NCBI RefSeq assembly: GCF_000378945.1
Contig: NZ_KB900539.1
Span: 300,937-364,936, forward strand
Direction of reading: 5' to 3'
Origin: Methyloversatilis universalis EHg5
GTDB taxonomy: Bacteria > Pseudomonadota > Gammaproteobacteria > Burkholderiales > Rhodocyclaceae
DNA: 64,000 nt
This document shows, piece after piece, positions 33,792 through 45,146 of the stretch (position 1 is its first letter; the number at the start of each line of letters is the position of its first letter). The translations under genes were made by a program, and so were the position numbers. A model generated the notes under the pieces. The model ran no database searches and was not told the origin of the DNA. It was given only the letters and a program-made list of their open reading frames with translations.

Positions 33792-33828
33792 ACCCGTCAG
33801 CACGCTTTCCGCGTCCGGCGGGTTTTTC
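33792..33828 (+). terminator. intrinsic terminator, probable expression platform of the SAM-II riboswitch
   Basis: The stem acccg/cgggt (with inner acgc/gcgt) is followed by five T residues at 33823-33827. It lies between the aptamer and metH, so SAM binding could favour termination. Confidence 0.6.
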
Positions 33829-33883
33829 GTTTCTGTCTCCCGCCTTTCGATGATCACGGGTCGCCGCTCCACGGAGAGACCCG

Positions 33884-37567
<3,684 letters not shown>

Positions 37568-37583
37568 CCGACGGTCTGTGTCA

Positions 37584-37616
37584 GGCCGCGTGGCGTGCTT
37601 GCCCTGCCGCGCGGCC
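37584..37616 (+). terminator. hairpin after metH
   Basis: An 11-base-pair stem (ggccgcgtggc / gccgcgcggcc, one G-T pair) with an 11-base loop lies 16 bases after the metH stop and is followed by cttgtaat. The U-tract is poor. Confidence 0.5.
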
Positions 37617-37657
37617 CTTGTAATACGAAGCGCCGGTGCGGCCGCTTCGACGAAACG

Positions 37658-38158
37658 ATGAAACATGTGTTGAGGCCGATGCAGGCGGCCGATGTCCCTG
37701 AAATCCTGCGCCTGCAGGCCGCGGCCTATGCAACGGCCGCCTTCGAACCGGAATCCGCTGCGGTCTATCTGAACCGGATGGCGCTGGCGCCCGACCTGTG
37801 CTGGGTGGCCGTCGATCCGCAGGGCGGGCTGTTCGGCTATCTGCTGTCCCATCCCTGGCACGCCGGCAAGCCGCCGGCACTCGACACCGTGCTCGATGCG
37901 CTGCCCCGTCCGGCCACCCACTGGTATCTGCACGACTGCGCGGTCGATGCGCTTGCGCGCGGCGGCGGTGTCGCCGCGGCACTGTACGAAGCCGCACACG
38001 ACGCGGCGGTGTGCCGCGGCCTGCAATGCTCTGCGCTGGTGGCGGTCGGCCAGGCCGCCGCGTACTGGGGGCTGCGCGGCTACCGGCCGGCGGAGGTTAC
38101 GCATGCGCTGGACAGCTATGGCGAAGGTGCCTGCTACATGACCCGCGCGCTCGGCTGA
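37658..38158 (+). CDS. GNAT-family N-acetyltransferase
   Basis: The ATG at 37658 gives 166 residues. The N-terminus (LRPMQAADVPEILRLQAAAY) and the central WYLHDCAVDALARGGGVAAALYEAA, with an R/Q-x-x-G-x-G/A-like loop, fit the GNAT fold; late AAYWGLRGYRP is also typical. The substrate is unknown. It lies 90 bases after metH and before a repeat-containing gap. Confidence 0.75.
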   Translation: MKHVLRPMQAADVPEILRLQAAAYATAAFEPESAAVYLNRMALAPDLCWVAVDPQGGLFGYLLSHPWHAGKPPALDTVLDALPRPATHWYLHDCAVDALARGGGVAAALYEAAHDAAVCRGLQCSALVAVGQAAAYWGLRGYRPAEVTHALDSYGEGACYMTRALG

Positions 38159-38170
38159 TCAGCAAGCTTT

Positions 38171-38252
38171 TAGAGCAGCGCCCGTCCGCGATACGGCTGC
38201 GCACAGCACTTTCCCTGACGGTGGTCGCAATCGCGGCGGAGGCGCCGCGCCC
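38171..38252. repeat. REPIN-like inverted repeat, copy 2
   Basis: The arm at 38231-38252 (tcgcggcggaggcgccgcgc plus cc) closely matches the copy 1 arm at 27199-27220. A degenerate partner arm is at 38171-38191 (tagagcagcgcccgtccgcg plus a). The 39-base spacer is also related to that of copy 1 (gcactttc... compared with gcgctttc...). It lies in the 131-base gap between convergent genes. Confidence 0.6.
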
Positions 38253-38289
38253 ACCGGGCGAAATCGGCGCTCCGCCTGCAGGCAGCGGT

Positions 38290-38913
38290 TCAGCTGTCCG
38301 GCAGCAGCGCCTGTCTTTCCTGCGCGCTCAGCGACAGCGTGCGATACACGCAGTAGGCGGCGAAGGCGTCGTTGGCCGCATAGAGCTTCTGTGCGTCGGT
38401 CAGCCGCGGCATCGCCCAGTTCGTAGTGGTGACCGATTTGGACTTGCGGAAATTGCAGCCCAGCGTCAGCCCGACCGCGGCGCGTGCGCCCATCGAACTG
38501 TTGTAGCCGCGGCGGCGGAACACCGCGTCGAGGTCCAGCACCGCACGCAGCGTGGCGCCGAGGTTGGCGCGGATCTGCGCGCGGTCGGCGGACAGGCCGA
38601 AACCCACTTTCAGCAGCGCCGGGTCTTCCAGCAGTGCGACGATGGCCGCGCGATGGGCGGGGTTGCCGGCCTGCAGCAGCCAGGCGCGATCGTGCAGCGC
38701 GAACTGCACCAGATGCGGTCCGCTGCTCACTTCGCCCGGCTTGAAGGTCGGTTTTGATTCCGTGTCGAAGCCGGCTTCGCCGGCGCTGCGCAGCGCGTCG
38801 ATGGCGGCTGCCAGCGCCTCCGGTGTGGCCGGTACTTCGATCCGTTCCAGCGTCAGCCCGGCGAAGGGCGGCAGGGCGTCGGTTTCGGCCTTGGTCGGCC
38901 CCATCTTCCTCAT
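38290..38913 (-). CDS. DEDD-type 3'-5' exonuclease domain protein (RNase D-like)
   Basis: The 207-residue protein carries exonuclease motifs: Exo I GFDTESKPTF, Exo II near KVGFGLSADR, and Exo III YAANDAFAAYCVYR. This matches small RNase D-like 3'-5' exonuclease proteins. The second motif, FGLSAD, has Asp in a slightly unusual setting. The ATG overlaps the arsC-like stop (ATGA), so the pair is one transcript. Confidence 0.8.
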   Translation of the reverse strand: MRKMGPTKAETDALPPFAGLTLERIEVPATPEALAAAIDALRSAGEAGFDTESKPTFKPGEVSSGPHLVQFALHDRAWLLQAGNPAHRAAIVALLEDPALLKVGFGLSADRAQIRANLGATLRAVLDLDAVFRRRGYNSSMGARAAVGLTLGCNFRKSKSVTTTNWAMPRLTDAQKLYAANDAFAAYCVYRTLSLSAQERQALLPDS

Positions 38914-39278
38914 GCCGCGGCCGCCGGCAGCAGCGACACGACGGTGTCCGGTGGCCGGCACAGCTTCGCGCCCAGCGGGGTGACGACGATGGGGCGGTTC
39001 AGCAGCACCGGGTGAGCGGCAATGGCGGCGATCAGCGCGTCGTCGTCGAGCGTCTCGCTGTCCAGCCCCAGTTCGGCGTAGATGGCTTCCTTGCTGCGCA
39101 TCAGTTCGCGTACCGGCACCTGGCAGGCGGCGACCAGCACCGCGATCTGGCCGGCGTCGAGCGGCGTCTGCAGGTATTCGATGACACGCGGCGTGATGCC
39201 GCGCTCGCGCAGGATGTCGAGCACGCCGCGCGAGTTGCTGCATTTCGGGTTGTGATGGACGGTGACGTCGAAATCCAT
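38910..39278 (-). CDS. arsC: arsenate reductase (ArsC family, glutaredoxin-type)
   Basis: The 122-residue protein has the active cysteine in VHHNPKCSNSRG (Cys13), a SKEAIYAELG segment, and HPVLLNRPIVV, the pattern of ArsC/YffB thioredoxin-fold proteins. Many such proteins near no ars operon are of unclear role, so true arsenate reduction is likely but not certain. It is followed by an exonuclease gene with a 4-base overlap. Confidence 0.85.
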   Translation of the reverse strand: MDFDVTVHHNPKCSNSRGVLDILRERGITPRVIEYLQTPLDAGQIAVLVAACQVPVRELMRSKEAIYAELGLDSETLDDDALIAAIAAHPVLLNRPIVVTPLGAKLCRPPDTVVSLLPAAAA

Positions 39279-39357
39279 GAGGGCGTCCGGTCAGAGTGGA
39301 TGGCCGGACGATAGCAGAGCGCGCCCGGCCCGGTCAGGCGCGGGCGCGTTCCGCCGC

Positions 39358-39771
39358 TCACTTCACCGGCAGCACGGCGGGCTGGCCGGCCTTCTTCACC
39401 ATGAATACCGCGAAGCGCGCAGGCGCCGTGGCGCTCAGATTGCGCGCCTGGGTGTGGATGTCGCCCGGCTTCTCCTCGAACACGTCGCCCGGTTTCAGCC
39501 GCCGTTCGGGGCCGCCCTGCACCTGCATCAGCACTTCGCCTTCGAGCATGTAGACGAATACATGCGCGTCATGACGGTGAGGCGCGCTGATTTCGCCCGG
39601 TGCCAGCGTCACCACCAGCAGGATGCCTTCGTCCAGACCCGGCTGCAGCGTCTGACTCAGCCGCAGTGCCACACCGCCGCCCGCATGTGCGTGATCGGCG
39701 GCGCATGCCGGCATGACCAGCGCGAGCAGCAGTGCGGCGAGTGCGCTCAGTCGCCCTGCGCCGGCCCTCAT
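39358..39771 (-). CDS. secreted cupin-domain protein
   Basis: The 137-residue protein has a signal peptide (LAALLLALVMPACAA, possibly lipid-modified at PAC-A) and a cupin barrel with PHRHDAHVFVYMLEGEVLMQV and RRLKPGDVFEEKPGDIH. The His/Glu residues of both cupin motifs are present, so it may bind a metal. It overlaps the AhpD-like gene by 4 bases and may be part of the ECF41-controlled transcript. Confidence 0.75.
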   Translation of the reverse strand: MRAGAGRLSALAALLLALVMPACAADHAHAGGGVALRLSQTLQPGLDEGILLVVTLAPGEISAPHRHDAHVFVYMLEGEVLMQVQGGPERRLKPGDVFEEKPGDIHTQARNLSATAPARFAVFMVKKAGQPAVLPVK

Positions 39772-40232
39772 GCTGCTCTCCGTTCGACCGGCTGGCGCAT
39801 CGAAATGGCGATGCGGTTCCAGGCGTTGATGGTGGCGACGACGAAGGTCAGTTCGGCGATCTGCACGTCCTCGAAGTGCCGCTTCAGTGCATCGAACAGT
39901 GCGTCGTCCGGCCCATCGTTCGCCGCACCGCTGCCGATGCGGGTGAGCGCTTCCGCCCAGTCCAGCGCGGCGCGTTCGGCGTCGTCGATGAAACTGCATT
40001 CGCGCCACCCGGCGAGCGTGTCCATGCGTTGCGCGTCTTCGCCGAGGCCGCGCAGCGCGGCAGCGTGCATGTCGATGCAGAAGGCGCAGCCATTCATCTG
40101 CGACACCCGCAGATGGATGCGTTCGATCAGTGTCCTGTCCAGCGTGCCGCGACCGAGCAGGTCGGACAGCGCATGCAGCGTCTTGTAGGCATCCGCGGCG
40201 AGGCGGACATAGGGCAGGCGCAGGCCGTGCAT
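39768..40232 (-). CDS. carboxymuconolactone decarboxylase/AhpD-like protein, ECF41 partner
   Basis: The 154-residue protein has the AhpD redox motif NGCAFCIDMH (Cys49, Cys52, His56). These proteins are the best-known genetic partners of ECF41 sigma factors. A match to the ECF41 promoter lies 51 bases upstream of the start. It probably handles peroxides or other reactive species, but the substrate is not known. The start ATG is at 40232. Confidence 0.85.
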   Translation of the reverse strand: MHGLRLPYVRLAADAYKTLHALSDLLGRGTLDRTLIERIHLRVSQMNGCAFCIDMHAAALRGLGEDAQRMDTLAGWRECSFIDDAERAALDWAEALTRIGSGAANDGPDDALFDALKRHFEDVQIAELTFVVATINAWNRIAISMRQPVERRAA

Positions 40233-40282
40233 GATTCCCTCCGTTGTCTGGGCGCTCCGGATATCGGTGCGCGCATCGACAA

Positions 40283-40309
40283 GACGGATCAGCGGCGGCG
40301 CGTGTGACC
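40283..40309 (-). promoter_or_regulatory. ECF41-type promoter of the AhpD-like gene
   Basis: Read on the minus strand, GGTCACA, 16 bases, CGTC match the ECF41 promoter pattern TGTCACA-N16-CGTC at all but the first base. It lies immediately beyond the sigma factor stop codon and before the AhpD-like gene. Confidence 0.75.
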
Positions 40310-40312
40310 GGC

Positions 40313-41182
40313 TCAGTTGACGCTGAAGCCGGTGAGCTTGTCCGGGTTCAGTACGCCGTACAGCGCGATCACCCGCTCGCCGTCGGTCACCACCGACAGC
40401 GTCGAATGCAGCACGCCCTTGCGGAAGCGCAGGATGGCCGGTTCGCCATTGACCGTGCCTTCGCGCCATTCGAGGCAGATGTCCGGATTGCGCGCCACCG
40501 CGTAGTACAGCCAGGCGATGCGGGGGGCGCCGTGCAGTGGCCTGAGCGTGGCCCAGGTCTTGCCGCCGCCGTCCGAGATCGACAGGGCGTCTTCGGCCAG
40601 CAGGCTTTCGATGTCGTCGCGCTTGCCCGACTCCGCTGCGGCCATGAAGGCGCGCAGTACCCGCAGGTGAGCGTCGCGGTCCACCGGAAAGCGCGGCCGC
40701 CGGTCGGCGACCCGGGCTTTCGCGCGATGCACCAGCTGGCGGCAGGCGGCTTCGCTGCGTTCGAGCGCGCGTGCGACCTCGGGGTAGTCGTAGTCGAACA
40801 CCTCGCGCAGCAGGAAGGCGGCGCGCTCGTCCGGCGTGAGGCGTTCGAGTACCGCGATGAAGGCGATCGACAGGTTGTCGGCCAGTTCCAGCCGCGCCTC
40901 CGGCGCGATCGGGTCGGCTGCGTCCAGCGGTTCCGGCAGCCAGGGGCCGATGTAGTGCTGCGTTTCCGCCTTGCGGGCGCGCAGGCGGTCCAGGCTGAGC
41001 CGGGTCACCGTGGTCACCAGCCAGGCCTCGGCCGAGCGCAGGTCTTCCGGCGCCGATTCGTGCCAGCGCAGCCAGGCATCCTGCACCACGTCTTCCGCGT
41101 CGGCGCGCGAACCCAGCATGCGGTAGGCGATGCCGGCAAGGCGGGTGCGGTGCGGATCGAAGCTGCGGGCGAGGTCGGACAT
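40313..41182 (-). CDS. ECF41-family RNA polymerase sigma factor with SnoaL-like extension
   Basis: The 289-residue protein has sigma region 2 (AYRMLGSRADAEDVVQDAWLRW) and region 4 (LTPDERAAFLLREVFDYDYPEVA), plus a C-terminal NTF2/SnoaL-like domain. All three ECF41 landmark motifs are present: WLPEP (81-85), DGGGK (204-208; DGGGR in many) and NPDKL (279-283). The extension is known to tune sigma activity in place of an anti-sigma factor. A matching promoter precedes the gene, so it should be autoregulated. Confidence 0.92.
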   Translation of the reverse strand: MSDLARSFDPHRTRLAGIAYRMLGSRADAEDVVQDAWLRWHESAPEDLRSAEAWLVTTVTRLSLDRLRARKAETQHYIGPWLPEPLDAADPIAPEARLELADNLSIAFIAVLERLTPDERAAFLLREVFDYDYPEVARALERSEAACRQLVHRAKARVADRRPRFPVDRDAHLRVLRAFMAAAESGKRDDIESLLAEDALSISDGGGKTWATLRPLHGAPRIAWLYYAVARNPDICLEWREGTVNGEPAILRFRKGVLHSTLSVVTDGERVIALYGVLNPDKLTGFSVN

Positions 41183-41217
41183 GTCAGTGCGGGGCGCGTA
41201 TGCAGGGCGACACTGTA

Positions 41218-41244
41218 GACGCAGACACCCGGGCCGTTGTGACA
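41218..41244 (-). promoter_or_regulatory. ECF41 autoregulatory promoter of the sigma gene
   Basis: On the minus strand, TGTCACA, 16 bases, CGTC exactly match the ECF41 consensus. The -10 core lies 36 bases before the sigma factor start at 41182. Confidence 0.85.
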
Positions 41245-41335
41245 TGCCGGCGCCAGGCGCACGGCGACGACGGGTGTCCGCGTCCGCGAACACCCGTCGC
41301 CCTCACATCCCTTCAGGCCCGTCGCGCGTCCGGCT

Positions 41336-41956
41336 TCAGCCCTTCAGCGCGTTGTAGCTGGTGATCAGGTTGCGGTAGTCCGGGATGTGGTTGGACAGCA
41401 GCGTCGCCAGGCCTTCGACGTCGTTGCGCCAGTCGCGGTGCAGTTCGCACGCCACGCCGAACCAGTTGATCAGCTGGGCGCCGGCCTGCGACATGCGGTC
41501 CCATGCGGAGTGGCGGGCGATGTCGTTGAAGGTGCCGGAGGCGTCGGTCACGACGAACACGTCGAAGCCTTCCTCGATCGCCGACAGGGCCGGGAAGGCG
41601 ACGCACACTTCGGTCACCACGCCGGCGATGATGAGCTGCTTGCGGCCGGTGGCCTTGATCGCCTTGACGAAGTCCTCGTTGTCCCAGGCATTGATCTGGC
41701 CCGGGCGGGCGACGTAGGGGGCGTCCGGGAACAGCTCTTTCAGTTCCGGCATCAGCGGGCCGTTCGGGCCCTGTTCGAAGCTGGTGGTCAGGATGGTGGG
41801 CAGCTTGAAGTACTTGGCCAGATCGGCGGTGGCCAGCACGTTGTTGCGGAACTTGTCCGGATCGATGTCGCGCACCAGCGACAGCAGGCCCGCCTGGTGG
41901 TCCACCAGCAGCATCACGGCGTCGTCCTTGTTCAGCTTCTTGTAGGTCGTGGTCAT
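41336..41956 (-). CDS. isochorismatase-family hydrolase (YcaC-like)
   Basis: The 206-residue protein has the isochorismatase-type catalytic set: Asp in LLVDHQAGL, Lys in the RKQLIIAGV region and Cys in VVTEVCVAFPALSA. The length and motifs are closest to YcaC-type hydrolases of unknown substrate. GGAGAA precedes the ATG. It is downstream of the pirin gene on the same strand, across a hairpin. Confidence 0.85.
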   Translation of the reverse strand: MTTTYKKLNKDDAVMLLVDHQAGLLSLVRDIDPDKFRNNVLATADLAKYFKLPTILTTSFEQGPNGPLMPELKELFPDAPYVARPGQINAWDNEDFVKAIKATGRKQLIIAGVVTEVCVAFPALSAIEEGFDVFVVTDASGTFNDIARHSAWDRMSQAGAQLINWFGVACELHRDWRNDVEGLATLLSNHIPDYRNLITSYNALKG

Positions 41957-42029
41957 GGCAATTCTCCTTGCAGTTGAGGTTGGGTGCCGGGTGGGTGGCT
42001 TTGGCCTTTGTGGCTCCCGGCGGAGTGGT

Positions 42030-42055
42030 CCCTGCGCGCCCCGGTGCGCGCAGGG
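42030..42055 (-). terminator. hairpin downstream of the pirin gene
   Basis: A perfect 10-base-pair stem (ccctgcgcgc / gcgcgcaggg) with a six-base loop lies 12 bases after the pirin stop on the minus strand. No strong T-run is seen. It could separate pirin from the isochorismatase gene. Confidence 0.5.
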
Positions 42056-42066
42056 GGTGAAACGGA

Positions 42067-42933
42067 TCAGGTTGTCGCGGCTTCGAAACGACCGCTGTTG
42101 AAATCGTCGATCGCCTCGCGAATTTCATCCTTCGTGTTCATCACGAAGGGGCCGTAGCCGGCGATCGGTTCGTCTATCGGCTCGCCGGCCAGCAGCAGCA
42201 CGGTGGCGTCGCTGTCCGCGGTGATCGAGAAGCCGCTGCCCTCGCGGTGGTAGAGCGCCATCTGCGCCTCGCGCACCGGCTGGCTGCCATTGGCGCGGAT
42301 CAGGCCGTGCAGCACCACCAGCGCCAGCGTGTGGCCTTCCGGCACCGTCAGTTCAAGGTCGGCGCCGGCCTTCAGCTTCAGGTCCCACACATTGATGGGC
42401 GTGAAGGTGCGGGCCGGCCCCCTGTGCCCAGCGTATTCGCCGGCGATGACGCGCAGATGTCCGGCGCCGCCTGCCAGCTCGACCACCGGAATGTCGGTCT
42501 GCGCCAGGTGCTGGTAGCTGGGGGCTGCCCGCTTGTCGCGCGCCGGCAGGTTCACCCACAGCTGCACCATTTCCAGCGGACCGCCGCGGCGGGTGAAGTC
42601 CGGCGAGTGGAATTCCTCGTGGATGATGCCGGCGCCGGCGGTCATCCACTGCACGTCGCCCGGGCCGATCACGCCGCCGGCGCCGGTCGAGTCCTGGTGG
42701 GCGACTTCGCCCTCATAGACGATGGTGACCGTTTCGAAGCCACGGTGCGGGTGGCGGCCGACACCGCGCGGCGTGTCCGACGGCTCGAAGGTCGCCGGGC
42801 CGGCGTAGTCCAGCAGCAGGAAGGGGCTCACGTGACGGCCCATCGAATCGTAGGAAAACAGCGAACGCACCGGAAAACCGTCGCCGACCCAGTGCTGGCG
42901 GGGGGCGCTGTACAGACCTGCAATCTTCTTCAT
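42067..42933 (-). CDS. pirin-family protein
   Basis: The 288-residue protein has the pirin double cupin: SPFLLLDYAGPATF, GVGRHPHRGFETVTIVYEGE with metal-binding His residues, WMTAGAGIIHEEF and a C-terminal Pirin_C part. Many bacterial pirins act as quercetinases or redox-linked regulators; this one cannot be assigned. AGGAG precedes the ATG. It is divergent from the LysR gene, which may regulate it. Confidence 0.88.
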   Translation of the reverse strand: MKKIAGLYSAPRQHWVGDGFPVRSLFSYDSMGRHVSPFLLLDYAGPATFEPSDTPRGVGRHPHRGFETVTIVYEGEVAHQDSTGAGGVIGPGDVQWMTAGAGIIHEEFHSPDFTRRGGPLEMVQLWVNLPARDKRAAPSYQHLAQTDIPVVELAGGAGHLRVIAGEYAGHRGPARTFTPINVWDLKLKAGADLELTVPEGHTLALVVLHGLIRANGSQPVREAQMALYHREGSGFSITADSDATVLLLAGEPIDEPIAGYGPFVMNTKDEIREAIDDFNSGRFEAATT

Positions 42934-43041
42934 GGCGTTTCTCCTGTTCGTTCGCACCGTTCCGTCTGAACCGTGCTGCGTTGAGGTGAATACTAGATAC
43001 GCGACAATCGGCCCGCTAGACCGCAAAATCGCTATTCAGCG

Positions 43042-43055
43042 TTCTATTGGTGGAA
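43042..43055. promoter_or_regulatory. candidate LysR operator between pirin and lysR
   Basis: The interrupted palindrome TTC-N8-GAA (ttctattggtggaa) fits the T-N11-A scheme and lies in the 136-base divergent gap near the lysR start. The match is short and may be chance. Confidence 0.3.
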
Positions 43056-43069
43056 CGATGGGAGAGGCC

Positions 43070-44017
43070 ATGCAGGATTTGAACGATCTGTACTTCTTTG
43101 CCCGCGTGGTCGAGCACGGCGGCTTCGCGCCCGCCGCCCGCGCGCTGGACATGCACAAGTCCAAGCTCAGCCGGCGCATCGCGCTGCTGGAGGAGAAGCT
43201 GGGCGTGCGGCTGATCCAGCGCTCGACCCGCCGCTTCGCGGTAACCGAAGTCGGCCAGGCCTATTACGGCCACTGCGTGGCCATGCTGGTCGAAGCCGAG
43301 GCGGCGCAGGAGGCGGTGGAGCGCACCCGTGCCGAGCCGCAGGGCATCGTGCGGCTGGCCTGCCCGACCGCGCTGCTCGAATACCAGGTGGCCGACATGC
43401 TGAGCCGCTACATGGCGGCCTGCCCGCGGGTGCAGATCCATGTGGAAAGCACCAACCGGCGCGTGGACGTGATCCGCGAAGGCTTCGACCTCGCTATCCG
43501 CGTGCGCTTTCCGCCGCTGGAGGACACTGATCTGGTGATGAAGGTGCTGGGCGACAGCCTGCAGCGTCTGGTCGCCCACCCGGATGTCGTCGCGCCGCTG
43601 GGCGAGGTGCGCGTGCCGGCCGATCTGGCGTCGGTGGCCAGCGTGGCCTGGGGGCCGGCGCAGCGCGAACACCTGTGGGCGCTGGAAGGCCCGGACGGCG
43701 CCAGCGCCGAAGTCCGGCACGCGCCGCGACTGGTGACCGACGATCTGGCCACGCTGCGCAGTGCCGCGCTGCACGGTATCGGCGTGGCCCAGCTGCCGAC
43801 CATGATGGTGCGCGACGACCTTGCCAGCGGGCGGCTGATCGACGTGCTGCCGCACTGGGCGCCGCGCTGCGGCATCGCCCACGTCGTGTTCCCGTCGCGG
43901 CGCGGCCTGCTGCCGGCGGTGCGCGGGCTGGTCGATCACCTGGCGCGCGAGTTCGCGCAGCTGCCGTCCGACCTGCCGGTGGCGGGCCGTCCGTCCGCCA
44001 GCCGCGTCAGCGTGTGA
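43070..44017 (+). CDS. LysR-family transcriptional regulator
   Basis: The ATG at 43070 gives 315 residues; GGGAGAGG lies just upstream. The winged helix-turn-helix (LNDLYFFARVVEHGGFAPAARALDMHKSKLSRRIALLE) is at the N-terminus, followed by the effector domain. The position, divergent from the pirin gene, suggests it controls pirin. The effector is unknown. Confidence 0.9.
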   Translation: MQDLNDLYFFARVVEHGGFAPAARALDMHKSKLSRRIALLEEKLGVRLIQRSTRRFAVTEVGQAYYGHCVAMLVEAEAAQEAVERTRAEPQGIVRLACPTALLEYQVADMLSRYMAACPRVQIHVESTNRRVDVIREGFDLAIRVRFPPLEDTDLVMKVLGDSLQRLVAHPDVVAPLGEVRVPADLASVASVAWGPAQREHLWALEGPDGASAEVRHAPRLVTDDLATLRSAALHGIGVAQLPTMMVRDDLASGRLIDVLPHWAPRCGIAHVVFPSRRGLLPAVRGLVDHLAREFAQLPSDLPVAGRPSASRVSV

Positions 44018-44034
44018 TGCCGGTCCGCGCCCTG

Positions 44035-44988
44035 TCAGGCAGAGGCCGGCCGGTTCCGGTCCTGCATGAAGTCGATGAAGGCGCGCAGCTTGCCCGGCAT
44101 CTGTACCCGGTGCGGGTAGTACAGATAGAAGGCTTCCGCCGGCGCACAGCAGGTTTGCAGCAGCGGCACGAGCTGCCCGCTGCGCAGGTATTCGTCGGCG
44201 AACTGCCGGTAGACGAAGGCCAGGCCGAGCCCCTGGCGTGCGGCGTCGAGCACGCAGCGCATTTCGGTATGCACCAGACGGGTCGGCGGCTCGATCGCGA
44301 CGCGCTGGCCGTCCTGCTCGAAACGCCATTCGAAGTAGCGCCCCATCGCGCCGAAACGCTGGCGTATGCAGGCGTGTTCGAGCACGTCCTCCGGCGCCGC
44401 GGGAGCGCCGTGCCGTGCGAGGTAGTCCGGCGCGGCCACCACCACCGTCCGCTGCGCCGCGCCCAGTGGTACCGCCACCATGTCGCGCTGTACCGCGTGC
44501 CCGAGCCGTATGCCGGCGTCAAAGCCGCCGGCCACGATGTCCACCATCTGGTTGTCGATGACCACTTCCAGCGCGATGTCCGGGAACTGCCGCAGGAAGT
44601 CGGCCTGGTGCGCCTGGATCAGCGATACGAAAGCCACGTGCGAGGTGTTGATGCGCAGCAGGCCTCGCGGGCGGGCGGCGGTTTCGCCAACCTGCTGCAC
44701 CGAACGGCGGATCTGCTCCAGCGCGGGCGCCAGCGAGCCCAGCAGCTGCGCGCCGTGTTCGGTCAGCCCGACGCTGCGCGTGGTGCGGTTGAACAGTCGC
44801 ACGCCGAGCTGCGCTTCCAGCGTCTTCACGATCTTCGACATCGCGGTCGGCGTGACATCGAGTTCTGCCGCGGCGCGCGCGAAATTCAGGTGACGCGCGA
44901 CGCTGTCGAAGGCGAGCAGGGCGCTCAGGCCGGGGGCTGATTTCCCGCCTTGGGTGGGCGACAGGTGCGCGCTGCGATCCCGGCTCAT
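44035..44988 (-). CDS. LysR-family transcriptional regulator
   Basis: The 317-residue protein has the HTH in residues about 21-80 (FDSVARHLNFARAAAELDVTPTAMSKIVKTLEAQ, of the type that often reads TQSAVS) and an effector domain. It is divergent from the SDR gene at 45147. An in-frame TTG at 45000 would add four residues; I prefer the ATG at 44988. It probably regulates the SDR and itself through inverted repeats in the shared gap. Confidence 0.88.
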   Translation of the reverse strand: MSRDRSAHLSPTQGGKSAPGLSALLAFDSVARHLNFARAAAELDVTPTAMSKIVKTLEAQLGVRLFNRTTRSVGLTEHGAQLLGSLAPALEQIRRSVQQVGETAARPRGLLRINTSHVAFVSLIQAHQADFLRQFPDIALEVVIDNQMVDIVAGGFDAGIRLGHAVQRDMVAVPLGAAQRTVVVAAPDYLARHGAPAAPEDVLEHACIRQRFGAMGRYFEWRFEQDGQRVAIEPPTRLVHTEMRCVLDAARQGLGLAFVYRQFADEYLRSGQLVPLLQTCCAPAEAFYLYYPHRVQMPGKLRAFIDFMQDRNRPASA

Positions 44989-44993
44989 ATTGA

Positions 44994-45035
44994 GAACCAA
45001 CGGTTCATGGTGAATGCGATTTTATAGGGATTCAC
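44994..45035. promoter_or_regulatory. inverted repeats in the lysR-SDR divergent gap
   Basis: Two inverted repeats are visible: gaacc-aac-ggttc (44994-45006) and gtgaat-N14-attcac (45010-45035). They sit next to the lysR start and are candidate operator sites for that regulator. Confidence 0.35.
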
Positions 45036-45146
45036 GGACAGAGTCCGGCTGCCTATCGTGGCCGCAACTGCCCGGCCGCTGCATCGCGGATGCCACTGGC
45101 CGGGCAGGGTTGCGTACCCCTCTCGTCATTTCAAAGGATCTCTGTC

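Noticed and set aside
33692..33883. Cobalamin riboswitch in front of metH
   Set aside because: No B12-box was found, and the leader is short and matches SAM-II instead.
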